Positions 1 through 8,037 of a stretch of 60,363 bases of DNA are shown in pieces. The DNA is taken from contig JAITSU010000096.1 in assembly GCA_031287525.1 (NCBI GenBank), positions 1-60,363 of the forward strand. Direction: 5' to 3'. The stretch comes from Zoogloeaceae bacterium. GTDB lineage: Bacteria > Pseudomonadota > Gammaproteobacteria > Burkholderiales > Rhodocyclaceae. The position numbers and the translations under genes are program-made. The notes beneath the pieces are model-generated. The model was not told where the DNA came from, did not search any database, and saw only the letters and a list, made by a program, of their open reading frames with translations. Each line of letters starts with the position of its first letter. Positions within the stretch are counted from its first letter, which is position 1.

Positions 1-60
1 AAACCAGGCAAGCATTCCTCTATTACAGCATGAATGCCAAGCCGCATCCCCAACGCTCTA

Positions 61-138
61 CGCGTCAGAAACACTTCAGAAGCACTCACACCTTATCGGT
101 TATCTACTTTTTAAAGAGCGCGCTGCGTTTTGGCAGCG
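61..138 (-). other. rRNA operon leader with boxB hairpin and boxA
   Basis: On the minus strand, an inverted repeat (CGCTGC/GCAGCG, 121-138, 6-nt loop) is followed directly by GCTCTTTAAAAAG (107-119). The latter resembles the antitermination boxA core that precedes 16S rRNA in proteobacteria. Next comes a GATAAG...GTGAGTGCTT stretch similar to betaproteobacterial pre-16S leaders. NusB/NusE binding at boxA is established for rrn leaders. Applying it here is inference, because the mature 16S lies beyond position 1. Confidence 0.65.
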
Positions 139-148
139 AAGAGGCGCG

Positions 149-177
149 ATTATGATTGGTCTGACGTTGGCTGTCAA
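149..177 (-). promoter_or_regulatory. rRNA operon promoter (sigma70-type)
   Basis: Read on the minus strand, a consensus TTGACA (172-177) is followed after exactly 17 bp by CATAAT (149-154). The transcript would run off the left edge of the window. The leader that follows has a boxB-like hairpin and a boxA-like motif, which is the layout of betaproteobacterial 16S rRNA leaders. The promoter lies only 29 bp from the purD stop codon. The identification as an rrn promoter is inferred from the leader; the 16S gene itself is outside the window. Confidence 0.75.
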
Positions 178-206
178 CAGTCTGATGGACAATTTTTACG
201 TGCCAC

Positions 207-1487
207 TCAACGCGCAATGGCTCGATAGCCAATGTCCTTGCGGTACTGCACGCCGTCCCAGGCGATGTTGGCGACCACTTCGTAAGCGCGTTTTTGCGCC
301 TGTTTAATGTTTTCGCCCAAGGCGGTAACGCAGAGTACGCGACCGCCCGCAGTGACGACTTCGCCGCCCTGCTCCACTGTTCCGGCGTGGAAAACATGGG
401 CGTCCTTGCCAAAACTGTTGTCGGCGGGCAAACCGTGGATGACATCGCCTTTTCTCGGCACATCTGGATAGTTGGCGGCGGCGAGCACCACGCCAAGCGC
501 CACGCGCCTGTCCCATTCGGCGTCCACTTTGTCCAGCGTGCCGTCGACGGCGTGTTCGAGCAAAGTCAGCAAATCGGATTTCAGCCGCATCATGATGGGC
601 TGGGTTTCCGGGTCGCCCATGCGACAGTTGAATTCCAGCGTTTTAACGCTGCCGTCCTTGCCAATCATCAGTCCTGCGTAAAGGAAGCCGGTGAAGGGAA
701 TCCCGTCGGCAGCCATGCCCTTAACCGTGGGCTGGATAATTTCGCGCATGACTTTGGCGTGGACTTCCGGCGTCACGACCGGCGCGGGGGAATATGCGCC
801 CATGCCGCCGGTGTTGGAACCGGTGTCGCCATCACCAATGCGTTTGTGGTCTTGGCTGGACGCCAGCGGCAGGATGTTCTTGCCGTCGACCATGACAATA
901 AAACTGGCTTCTTCGCCGTCGAGGAATTCTTCAATGACCACTCGCGCGCCAGCGTCGCCCAATTTGTTGCCGGAGAGCATGTCGTCAATAGCGGTATGCG
1001 CTTCGGTGAGCGTTGTGGCAACGACCACGCCCTTGCCCGCCGCCAGACCATCCGCCTTGATGACAATGGGCGCGCCCTGTTCTTCCACATAAGCGTGTGC
1101 GGCGGCAACATCGGAGAAAGTTTCAAAAGCGGCAGTCGGAATGTTGTGCCGCGCCATGAAGCGTTTGGCGAAATCCTTGGAAGATTCGAGTTGCGCGGCA
1201 GCTTTGGTGGGGCCAAAAATTTTCAGCCCACGCGCGCGGAAAATATCCACAATGCCCGCCGCCAGCGGCGCTTCGGGGCCAACGAGCGTCAACTGGATAC
1301 CGTTTTGTTCGGCAAAATCCGCCAGCGCCATCGGGTCGGTGATGGGCAGATTTTCCAGTTCATGTTCGCGTGCCGTGCCGGCATTGCCGGGAGCGACGTA
1401 AACTTTTTGCAGACCACCGGGCGTTTGCGCCAGACGCCATGCCAGCGCGTGTTCGCGCCCGCCAGAACCGATAACGAGGAGTTTCAT
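207..1487 (-). CDS. purD: phosphoribosylamine-glycine ligase
   Basis: PurD (426 aa, normal length) ligates glycine to phosphoribosylamine to give GAR, step 2 of de novo purine synthesis, in the cytoplasm. The N-terminus [17 protein letters not shown] is the family signature. The ATP-grasp region follows, with a GDPETQ motif near residue 300. The ATG overlaps the TGA of the ORF6N gene upstream (ATGA), so the two are translationally coupled. In relatives purD normally follows purH closely; here two accessory genes lie between. A degenerate copy of its first 13 codons is found at 2083-2133. The rrn promoter begins just beyond its stop. Confidence 0.97.
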   Translation of the reverse strand: MKLLVIGSGGREHALAWRLAQTPGGLQKVYVAPGNAGTAREHELENLPITDPMALADFAEQNGIQLTLVGPEAPLAAGIVDIFRARGLKIFGPTKAAAQLESSKDFAKRFMARHNIPTAAFETFSDVAAAHAYVEEQGAPIVIKADGLAAGKGVVVATTLTEAHTAIDDMLSGNKLGDAGARVVIEEFLDGEEASFIVMVDGKNILPLASSQDHKRIGDGDTGSNTGGMGAYSPAPVVTPEVHAKVMREIIQPTVKGMAADGIPFTGFLYAGLMIGKDGSVKTLEFNCRMGDPETQPIMMRLKSDLLTLLEHAVDGTLDKVDAEWDRRVALGVVLAAANYPDVPRKGDVIHGLPADNSFGKDAHVFHAGTVEQGGEVVTAGGRVLCVTALGENIKQAQKRAYEVVANIAWDGVQYRKDIGYRAIAR

Positions 1488-2080
1488 GGTGTTTTATCCT
1501 TGACTGAAATGTTGGCGGTAAACCCGATGGAGTTTTTCCTGGGCGCAGGTGGTGTCATCAGTTGCCGAATGGCATCGAAGACCGAGCGGAATTGTTGGTT
1601 GTAGCGACCTTCCAGTTCGTCAATGCGCCGCGCCAGTTCCTGATGTTCGCTCAAAACGCGGCGCAGACGGACAAAGGCGCGCATGATTTCGATGTTCGCC
1701 TGCACCGCTTCCGGGCTGCGTAATACGCTGGAAAGCATGGCAATGCCTTGCTCGGTGAAGGCATAGGGCGCATAGCGAACGCCGCCATGTTTTGACCTGG
1801 TACTTGAGGTCACAAATTGTGACCTCAAACCAGAGGGTGGCGCGTCATTTGAAATCACAAATTGTGATTTCAAATCGCCCGCCATCAAGGTATCCCACTC
1901 TTCGGCGCTAAGCTGGAACATAAAATCTTCGGGGAAACGGTCAATGTTGCGTTTGACCGCTTGCATCAATGCTTTCGGCGCAACGCTGTACAGCTTCGCC
2001 AGTTCGTTGGACAGCAACACCCGCTGACCACGCAGGGTCAGGATGGCGAGTTCTATTTCCTGTAACGAAAAGCCGGACAT
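1484..2080 (-). CDS. ORF6N-domain protein (phage-type DNA-binding domain)
   Basis: 198 aa. The N-terminal half matches the ORF6N domain pattern ([18 protein letters not shown], later [15 protein letters not shown]). It continues with the usual [18 protein letters not shown] segment and a C-terminal helical region. ORF6N domains belong to the KilA-N/Bro group found in phage antirepressors and in scattered chromosomal genes; DNA binding is inferred from the family. The LxSQFV motif that precedes the [10 protein letters not shown] segment occurs twice (LKSQFVISN and LRSQFVTSS), each copy encoded by a near-perfect DNA palindrome. The gene lies inside the purine operon, with its stop overlapping the purD start. 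It is bounded by repeated purH/purD junction sequence, suggesting later insertion. Confidence 0.88.
   Translation of the reverse strand: MSGFSLQEIELAILTLRGQRVLLSNELAKLYSVAPKALMQAVKRNIDRFPEDFMFQLSAEEWDTLMAGDLKSQFVISNDAPPSGLRSQFVTSSTRSKHGGVRYAPYAFTEQGIAMLSSVLRSPEAVQANIEIMRAFVRLRRVLSEHQELARRIDELEGRYNQQFRSVFDAIRQLMTPPAPRKNSIGFTANISVKDKTP
1804..1875. repeat. two tandem palindromes inside the ORF6N gene
   Basis: Positions 1804-1828 have 12-bp perfect arms around one central base (core TTGAGGTCACAA). Positions 1847-1875 have 14-bp perfect arms around one central base (core ATTTGAAATCACAA). Each encodes one copy of the LxSQFV protein motif. They could be operator sites, for instance for the gene's own product; that is inference only. 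Confidence 0.8.
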
Positions 2081-2082
2081 GT

Positions 2083-2133
2083 TCAGCGCCGTGAGTGCTC
2101 GCGTCCGTCAGAACCGATAACGAAAAGTTTCAT
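2083..2133 (-). pseudogene. relic of the purD 5' end at the tfoX/ORF6N junction
   Basis: Seventeen codons including the stop, starting [13 protein letters not shown], match the start of PurD ([13 protein letters not shown]) in the same reading frame. Over the first 39 nt, 34 positions agree with the intact gene. The relic start overlaps the tfoX stop as ATGA, exactly as intact purD overlaps the ORF6N stop. After the purD-like part the sequence switches to CGGCGCTGAACATG, matching the purH stop/tfoX start junction (2448-2462) at 13 of 14 bases. It is a recombination scar, probably old given the divergence. Confidence 0.85.
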
Positions 2134-2450
2134 GGTTTTCTTTTTCGCTGTTTGGGTAAAGGGGTTACTGGTTCGAGGACGCGGATGATTTTTTGCGCGA
2201 AATCCGCATCGTCAATATCAAGGATGTAATGCAATTTGCTGCCAGTGTAAGGGAAACCTTTTTCCGCGTTTTGCATTTCCTGACTCAGGCAATCCAGTTG
2301 TTTGACGAAAACGGTATTGTCGCAGACCAGCAAGATGGGCTTGTCATTGACATAAACCATATATTCGCCAAACATTTTTCTGGAGCGAATGGCGCCAACA
2401 CCGGCAATCTGGTCACAGACGTATTCGATGAAGTCAGGTGTCGTCGCCAT
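2130..2450 (-). CDS. TfoX N-terminal-domain family protein
   Basis: 106 aa, consisting of a single TfoX N-terminal domain. Motifs visible are [33 protein letters not shown] in outline, [14 protein letters not shown], and a basic tail (KQRKRKP). TfoX/Sxy controls competence in gammaproteobacteria, but single-domain homologues such as this have no settled role. I therefore do not assign competence control. The gene begins directly after purH (stop at 2453) and ends overlapping the purD relic. It is the first of two accessory genes in the purine operon and is probably co-transcribed with it. Confidence 0.85.
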   Translation of the reverse strand: MATTPDFIEYVCDQIAGVGAIRSRKMFGEYMVYVNDKPILLVCDNTVFVKQLDCLSQEMQNAEKGFPYTGSKLHYILDIDDADFAQKIIRVLEPVTPLPKQRKRKP

Positions 2451-2452
2451 GT

Positions 2453-4045
2453 TCAGTGCCGGAAATGCCGCGCTCCGGTGAAGACCATTGCCAATCCGTG
2501 TTCGTTGGCGGCGTTAATGACTTCTTCATCGCGCATCGAGCCGCCGGGCTGGATGACGGCGACTGCGCCTGCGGCGGCGAGAACATCCACGCCATCACGG
2601 AAGGGGAAGAAAGCATCCGATGCCACCACCGAACCCACCAGCGGCAGGTCGGCGTTTTGCGCCTTGATGCTGGCGATGCGGGTGGAATCGACGCGGCTCA
2701 TCTGCCCCGCGCCAACGCCCAGGGTCATGCCGCCGCCGCAGAAGACGATGGCATTGGATTTGACGAATTTGGCGACGCGGTAGGCGAACAGCAGGTCTTC
2801 GATTTGGGTCGGGGTCGGCGCTTTTTGGGTAACGACTTTCAGGTTTTCCGGCTGGACATTGAAATTGTCCGGCGTCTGCGCGAGCAGCCCGCCGCCGACG
2901 CGCTTCAATTCCAGCGCGTGTTGTCCGGCTTGCAGGGGTACTTCCAGCACGCGCAGGTTTTGTCTGGCGGCGAGCAACGCCCTGGCAGCGGCGGAAAACG
3001 CGGGCGCAATCAGCACTTCAACGAAGTGTTTGCGATCGCTCATGGCATTCACAATGTCTTCGCCTACCTCGCCGTTGAAGGCGATGATGCCGCCAAAAGC
3101 GGAAGTGGAATCGGTCTTGAACGCTTTTTCGTAAGCTTCGAGCAGATTCGCGCCGACGGCGACGCCGCAGGGATTGGCGTGTTTGACGATGACGCAAGTC
3201 GGTTCGGGGAAAGTCTTGACGCATTCCCAAGCGGCGTCGGAGTCGGCGATGTTGTTGTAAGAGAGTTCTTTGCCCTGTAACTGGCGATAGGCGGCGATAC
3301 TGCCGGGCACGGCTTGCGGCTCGCGGTAGAAGGCGGCTTGCTGGTGCGGATTTTCGCCGTAGCGCAGGGTTTCCACCCGGTCAAATGCCAGTTGCAAGCG
3401 TTGCGGGAAGATTGATGGCGCAGGCGCGGCGGCTTCCGGCGTGGCTTCCACGCCTTCCGGTTGCCCGGTCAGCCAGTTGGCAATCATGCTGTCGTAGCGA
3501 GCGGTGTGGGTGAAAGCTTTTTTGGCAAGACCAAAGCGGGTCGCCAGCGGCAATTCGCCCGCGTTCGCCGCCAGTTCGGCAAGCAGGGGCGCGTAATCTT
3601 CCGGGTCGGTGACGATTGCCACGCCGGTGTAATTTTTAGCGGCAGAGCGCACCATCGCGGGGCCGCCGATGTCGATATTTTCGATGGCGTCCGCCAGCGT
3701 CACGTCGGGCTTGGCGACGGTGGCGGCGAACGGGTAGAGATTCACGCACACAAGGTCGATGGTGGGAATGTCATGCTTTTTGATCGTCGCCATGTGTTCG
3801 GGCAAATCTCGGCGGGCGAGGATACCGCCATGCACACGGGGATGCAGGGTCTTCACCCGACCGTCGAGCATTTCGGGGAAGCCGGTGTAATCACCGATTT
3901 CCGTCACGGCAAGACCCGCTTCCGCAAGCAATTTGGCAGTGCCACCGGTGGAAAGCAGTTTGACGCCCTGGGCGGCCAAGCCTTTGGCAAACGCCAGAAC
4001 GCCTTTTTTGTCGGAAACGGAAATCAATGCTTGCTGGATTTTCAT
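2453..4045 (-). CDS. purH: bifunctional AICAR transformylase / IMP cyclohydrolase
   Basis: 530 aa, the usual length. It performs the last two steps of IMP synthesis. The N-terminus [22 protein letters not shown] is the MGS-like cyclohydrolase domain. The C-terminal AICARFT domain contains [25 protein letters not shown] and [25 protein letters not shown]. The open frame extends upstream to 4312, but that part runs out of frame through fis, so I chose the ATG at 4045. It follows fis by 22 bp and leads into tfoX in the same operon. Confidence 0.96.
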   Translation of the reverse strand: MKIQQALISVSDKKGVLAFAKGLAAQGVKLLSTGGTAKLLAEAGLAVTEIGDYTGFPEMLDGRVKTLHPRVHGGILARRDLPEHMATIKKHDIPTIDLVCVNLYPFAATVAKPDVTLADAIENIDIGGPAMVRSAAKNYTGVAIVTDPEDYAPLLAELAANAGELPLATRFGLAKKAFTHTARYDSMIANWLTGQPEGVEATPEAAAPAPSIFPQRLQLAFDRVETLRYGENPHQQAAFYREPQAVPGSIAAYRQLQGKELSYNNIADSDAAWECVKTFPEPTCVIVKHANPCGVAVGANLLEAYEKAFKTDSTSAFGGIIAFNGEVGEDIVNAMSDRKHFVEVLIAPAFSAAARALLAARQNLRVLEVPLQAGQHALELKRVGGGLLAQTPDNFNVQPENLKVVTQKAPTPTQIEDLLFAYRVAKFVKSNAIVFCGGGMTLGVGAGQMSRVDSTRIASIKAQNADLPLVGSVVASDAFFPFRDGVDVLAAAGAVAVIQPGGSMRDEEVINAANEHGLAMVFTGARHFRH

Positions 4046-4067
4046 GATGATATGAACAATAAAAAAA

Positions 4068-4346
4068 TCAAACCAACTGGAATTCGGCGAGTTTCTTGCG
4101 CAGGGTATTGCGGTTGATGCCCAGCATTTCCGCCGCCTGTGTCTGGTTGCCATTACTCTGGCGCAACACGATTTCGAGCATGGGACGCTCAACGCTTTTA
4201 ATGACCATATTATAAATGGTATTCGGCTTTTCGCCGTCCAGATCGCGGAAATACTGCTCCAACGCGCCACGAACACAGCGGGAAATATCTTCGTATTGAC
4301 GGATTTCCTCAATCGGGCATTTTTCCGCTTGAATAGGTTGGCTCAT
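4068..4346 (-). CDS. fis: Fis-family nucleoid-associated protein
   Basis: 92 aa. The C-terminal helix-turn-helix [34 protein letters not shown] is typical of Fis and of NtrC-type HTH_8 domains. Fis is a dimeric DNA-bending protein that activates rRNA promoters in enterobacteria. Its start overlaps the dusB stop (ATGA), which reproduces the dusB-fis operon known across proteobacteria. In many betaproteobacteria purH follows, as it does here. An rrn promoter lies 4 kb downstream, so Fis control of it is conceivable but not shown. Confidence 0.93.
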   Translation of the reverse strand: MSQPIQAEKCPIEEIRQYEDISRCVRGALEQYFRDLDGEKPNTIYNMVIKSVERPMLEIVLRQSNGNQTQAAEMLGINRNTLRKKLAEFQLV

Positions 4347-5389
4347 GCCGCCAGCGCCTCCAGAGAATGGGCGTCCGCTTGCGTATCCGGCATATCCGCA
4401 TATTCGAGACGCTCGGAACGTTGCGCCAGACGCAGAAAAAAATCATCCACCGCCTGCTGTTGCAGGGCAATGGAAGGCAAAGCGTTCATCATTTTGCGAA
4501 ACGCCGCCGAACCCGCCAGCCCTCGCGTGTACCAGGCAATATGCTTGCGGGCGATTTTCACGCCCGTATCCACGCCATAAAACGCATACAAATCCTGCAA
4601 ATGCGTGAGCAAAATCGCGTGAATCTCCGTCACCCGCGCGGGCGGCAGTTTCTCGCCGGTCAGCAAAAAATGCTCGATTTCCCGAAACAGCCAGGGTCGC
4701 CCCTGCGCCGCCCGCCCAATCATCACGCCATCGGCATGAGTCAAGTCAAGCACCGCTTTCGCCTTTTCTGGTGTTGTGATGTCGCCATTGGCGATGACCG
4801 GAATCCTGACCGCCGCCTTGACCTCGGCAATGGTGACGTACTCCGCCTCACCCGTATATTGGTCGGCGCGCGTGCGACCGTGAATCGCCAGCGCGCGAAT
4901 CCCGGCATTTTCCGCGATGCGGGCAATGGCAAGCGCGTTTTTGTGCTCACGATTCCAGCCCGTGCGGATTTTCAGCGTCACCGGCGTTTCCGGCACGGCG
5001 GCCACCACAGATTCAAGGATGCGGGCGACCAGCGCCTCGTCCTGCATCAACGCAGACCCCGCCATGACATTGCACACCTTTTTCGCCGGACAACCCATGT
5101 TGATGTCGATAATCTGCGCCCCATTTTCCACGTTATAACGCGCCGCCTGCGCCAGCATCAGCGGGTCAGCGCCGGCAATCTGCACCGAAATCGGCGCCGC
5201 CTCGCCCGCGTGATTGGCGCGGCGAATGGTCTTGGCGCTGCCGTAGAGCAGCGAATTGGACGTCACCATCTCGGACACCGCCAGCGCCGCCCCCAGACGC
5301 TTGCACAACTGGCGAAAAGGACGATCCGTCACCCCCGCCATAGGCGCGACGAAAAGATTGTTACGCAGGGAAAAACCGCAGAATTGCAT
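4343..5389 (-). CDS. dusB: tRNA-dihydrouridine synthase B
   Basis: 348 aa FMN enzyme that reduces uridine to dihydrouridine in the tRNA D-loop. It shows the TIM-barrel start NNLFVAPMAGVTDRPFR and the catalytic-cysteine motif INMGCPAKKVCN near residue 100. Also present are TLKIRTGWN, ALAIHGRTRADQYTG and VIANGDITTPEKA. Length and motifs fit DusB. It is the first gene of the dusB-fis-purH operon. About 200 bp separate it from the HD-GYP gene; the operon promoter should lie there, but I see no convincing consensus. Confidence 0.96.
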   Translation of the reverse strand: MQFCGFSLRNNLFVAPMAGVTDRPFRQLCKRLGAALAVSEMVTSNSLLYGSAKTIRRANHAGEAAPISVQIAGADPLMLAQAARYNVENGAQIIDINMGCPAKKVCNVMAGSALMQDEALVARILESVVAAVPETPVTLKIRTGWNREHKNALAIARIAENAGIRALAIHGRTRADQYTGEAEYVTIAEVKAAVRIPVIANGDITTPEKAKAVLDLTHADGVMIGRAAQGRPWLFREIEHFLLTGEKLPPARVTEIHAILLTHLQDLYAFYGVDTGVKIARKHIAWYTRGLAGSAAFRKMMNALPSIALQQQAVDDFFLRLAQRSERLEYADMPDTQADAHSLEALAA

Positions 5390-5589
5390 GGGAATAAACG
5401 ACCGGGAGAAAACCGAAAAAACGGAGGGGGGAGGGATTGTAGTCTAAAATTTGCGAAAAACGCAATTCACGACCCCGCGCCAGACGCGCGGGAAATTGCG
5501 GATTTAATTCGACAAAATAATGCTAAAAGGATATATCTGTTGCCGGGATGAAGCATCAGAGGCGCATCCATCGGAAACGCCTCCTGCCA

Positions 5590-6822
5590 TTAACGACCTT
5601 CCACGTAATAATCAATCCGTCCGCGCGGCGCCAGATATTCCACGCTTTCCAGCGGGAGGTTGGCGGGGCTGACGACGGCTTCTATTTTCAGGTCGGCGTC
5701 TGCCAAATCGAGCAGGATGGCTTCGGCGCGGGGGATGTCGGGGTCGTAGAGCATGATGAGGGGGCGCATCAGGTCGTCGGGTTTGCCTTCCACAACCAGA
5801 CCTATCGCGCCATTGTCGAGTTGTACGAAGCTGCCGGGCGGGAAGACGCCCAGGGTTTTGACGAAGGCTTGCAGGAAATCGGGGGCGAAGGATTTGCTTT
5901 CCTGTCGGAACATTTGCCCCAGCGCTTCTGCCGGTGTTTTCGCCTGTTTCAGGTCGAAGGGGTTGCAGAGGTTGTCGTAGCGGTTGGCAATCGCCACGAT
6001 GCGGGCGAGTTTGGGGATTTTTTCGCCTGCCAGATGGTTGGGAAAACCGCTGCCGTCCCAGGCTTCGTGGTGACAGGCGATGACGTTGCGCGTTGAGGTC
6101 GCCAGATTTTTCATGCCCGCCACCGCCTTGATGCCGTAGCCGACGTGGGCGCGATAAAAATCTTCTTCCGGCGGGGTGCGCGTCGCGGCGCGCAGGACGC
6201 GGGGCGGGATTTCTTCCTTGCCGACATCGTGGAACAACGCGCCCTGCCCCAATAACTTCATTTCTTCGGCGGAGAGCTTGAGCCGCCCGCCCAGGAGCAG
6301 CGAGAGCACCATCACGTTCAGGGCGTGAAACGCCAGACCGTGGTCTTTTTTCTTCATGTTGACCAGATGAATGGCAATGCTTTCGCTGCCCAACAAGGTA
6401 TCGACGATGCGCCCGACCATGGCTTGCGCGTTGTTATGCGCCTCCGTCGGGCGGGAACGAACGTCGCGCAGGATTTCGGAGGCGGTGGCGGCTTCCTGTT
6501 CAAATTCGCGTTCCCGCCGCGCCAGCATTTCGCGCCGTTCCTGCACACGCGCCACGCGCTCGCGTTTGGCGTCGAGCATCCCGGCAAGCGCCATGCCGCC
6601 GAAATCCGTTTCTTCTTCGACTTCGGCTTCCGGCAGAGGCTCGGCGACGCTGCGGTCAGGATTCCAGTCGACCTCGGCAAGCCCCATTTCGCGCAGGGCG
6701 TGTACCTGCGCTTCGCTGGTGATGCGGAATTGGCTGAGTAAAAAGGGATGATTGAGCCAGCCGATTTCCGCGAGGGAAACGAATACGCCCGGTTGCAGGC
6801 GATCGACGGGAATGCGGGGCAT
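5590..6822 (-). CDS. HD-GYP domain cyclic-di-GMP phosphodiesterase-like protein
   Basis: 410 aa. Residues 1-60 (IPVDRLQPGVFVSLAEIGWLNHPF in outline) match the DUF3391 domain that commonly precedes HD-GYP. A charged coiled-coil stretch follows at about 80-115. The HD dyad is HDVGKEEIP (H198, D199), followed by HHEAWDGSGFP (251-261). The last motif reads GFP where GYP is usual. HD-GYP proteins hydrolyse c-di-GMP using metal-binding residues, and most of these are visible here. No membrane segment is evident, so it is probably cytoplasmic. The gene ends 12 bp downstream of the metZ stop and is likely co-transcribed with metZ. Confidence 0.9.
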   Translation of the reverse strand: MPRIPVDRLQPGVFVSLAEIGWLNHPFLLSQFRITSEAQVHALREMGLAEVDWNPDRSVAEPLPEAEVEEETDFGGMALAGMLDAKRERVARVQERREMLARREREFEQEAATASEILRDVRSRPTEAHNNAQAMVGRIVDTLLGSESIAIHLVNMKKKDHGLAFHALNVMVLSLLLGGRLKLSAEEMKLLGQGALFHDVGKEEIPPRVLRAATRTPPEEDFYRAHVGYGIKAVAGMKNLATSTRNVIACHHEAWDGSGFPNHLAGEKIPKLARIVAIANRYDNLCNPFDLKQAKTPAEALGQMFRQESKSFAPDFLQAFVKTLGVFPPGSFVQLDNGAIGLVVEGKPDDLMRPLIMLYDPDIPRAEAILLDLADADLKIEAVVSPANLPLESVEYLAPRGRIDYYVEGR

Positions 6823-6834
6823 AGTCGGCTACAC

Positions 6835-8034
6835 TCAAACGAGGGATAAACCGCGTTCCAGATCGGCTTTAACATCCTGCACGGCTTCCAGTCCGGCGGA
6901 AATCCGCAGCAAGCCTTCGGAAATACCGGCGGTAACGCGAGCTTCGGGCGTCAGGCGACCATGCGTGGTGGTGGCGGGATGAGTGATGGTGGTTTTGACA
7001 TCGCCCAGATTGGCGGTGATGGAGAGCAGTTTGCAGGCGTCAATGACCTGCCATGCGGCTTCTCTGGCGCCTTTTACTTCAAAACTGACGATGCCGCCGC
7101 CCCGCGTTTGTTGGCGCGCGGCGAGGTCGTGTTGAGGGTGCGAAGCGAGGTCGGGATGCCAGACCTTGATGACTTTGGGATGCGCTTCCAGCCAGCGCGC
7201 CAGTTGCAGCGCGTTGGCGGATTGCGCCTCAATCCGCAATTTCAGGGTTTCCAGGCCTTTCAGCAGCACCCAGGCGTTGAAGGCGGAAAGGCTGGGACCG
7301 GCGGTACGCAGGTATTTGAATACTTCGTCGGTGAGTTTTTTTGCGCCGCAAACCGCGCCGCCCAGCACCCTGCCCTGCCCGTCCAGATACTTGGTGGCGG
7401 AATACACCGAGAAATCCGCGCCGAGTTGCAGCGGCTTTTGCAGAATGGGTGTGCAAAAACTGTTATCGACCGCAACCAGAATATCGCTCGCATGCGCGAG
7501 ACGGGAGAGCGCGGCGATGTCGGCAATCCGGGTGAGCGGATTGGTTGGCGTTTCCAGAAAAAACAGTTTTGTTTTGCCCGGACGAATGGCGGCAGCCCAG
7601 GCGTCCGGGTCAGTCGCGTCGACGGTGGTCGTAGCGATGCCGCAGCGGGAAAGGATGTTGTTGAACAGTTGCAGGCTCGCGCCGAACAACTCGTTGGCGG
7701 CGACGATGTGCTCGCCCGCCTGCACATGCGCGAGGCATAACGCCATAATCGCGGACATGCCGCTGGCGGTGGCAACGCAGTCTTCCGCGCCTTCCAGCGC
7801 CGAGAGCCGCGCCTCGAACATGCTCGTGGTGGGGTTGGAGAAGCGGGCGTAAACATTGCCGGCTTCTTCGCCGGAAAAACGGGCGGCGGCCTGGGCGGCG
7901 TTCTCAAAGACGAAGCTGGAAGTCAGATACAGGGCTTCGGCGTGTTCACCGAACTGGCTGCGCTCCTGCCCTGCCCGCACGGCAAGGGTTTCAGGCGCAA
8001 GCGTGTCGGGCGTGTCAGGCATCGGGAAATTCAT
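6835..8034 (-). CDS. metZ: O-succinylhomoserine sulfhydrylase
   Basis: 399 aa PLP enzyme of the Cys/Met metabolism family that forms homocysteine directly from O-succinylhomoserine and sulfide. Motifs are ALYLTSSFVFENAAQAAARF, YARFSNPTTSMFE, VDNSFCTPILQKPLQLGADFSVYSATKYLDGQGR (the PLP lysine follows SATK) and GGGIVSFEVKG. The position directly after purF, with a 3-bp gap, is standard in betaproteobacteria and supports MetZ over MetB. Substrate choice between succinyl and acetyl esters cannot be read from the sequence alone. Confidence 0.93.
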   Translation of the reverse strand: MNFPMPDTPDTLAPETLAVRAGQERSQFGEHAEALYLTSSFVFENAAQAAARFSGEEAGNVYARFSNPTTSMFEARLSALEGAEDCVATASGMSAIMALCLAHVQAGEHIVAANELFGASLQLFNNILSRCGIATTTVDATDPDAWAAAIRPGKTKLFFLETPTNPLTRIADIAALSRLAHASDILVAVDNSFCTPILQKPLQLGADFSVYSATKYLDGQGRVLGGAVCGAKKLTDEVFKYLRTAGPSLSAFNAWVLLKGLETLKLRIEAQSANALQLARWLEAHPKVIKVWHPDLASHPQHDLAARQQTRGGGIVSFEVKGAREAAWQVIDACKLLSITANLGDVKTTITHPATTTHGRLTPEARVTAGISEGLLRISAGLEAVQDVKADLERGLSLV

Positions 8035-8037
8035 TTT

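Noticed and set aside
294-1604. 436-codon plus-strand open frame opposite purD
   Set aside because: Shadow of purD; no ribosome site or domain.
4046-4312. Upstream open extension of purH (89 codons)
   Set aside because: It runs out of frame through fis; PurH family proteins start at the [15 protein letters not shown] methionine (4045).
5559-5583. GAGGCG/CGCCTC hairpin as terminator of the HD-GYP gene
   Set aside because: Only a 6-bp stem with a 13-nt loop and no T-run; too weak to call.
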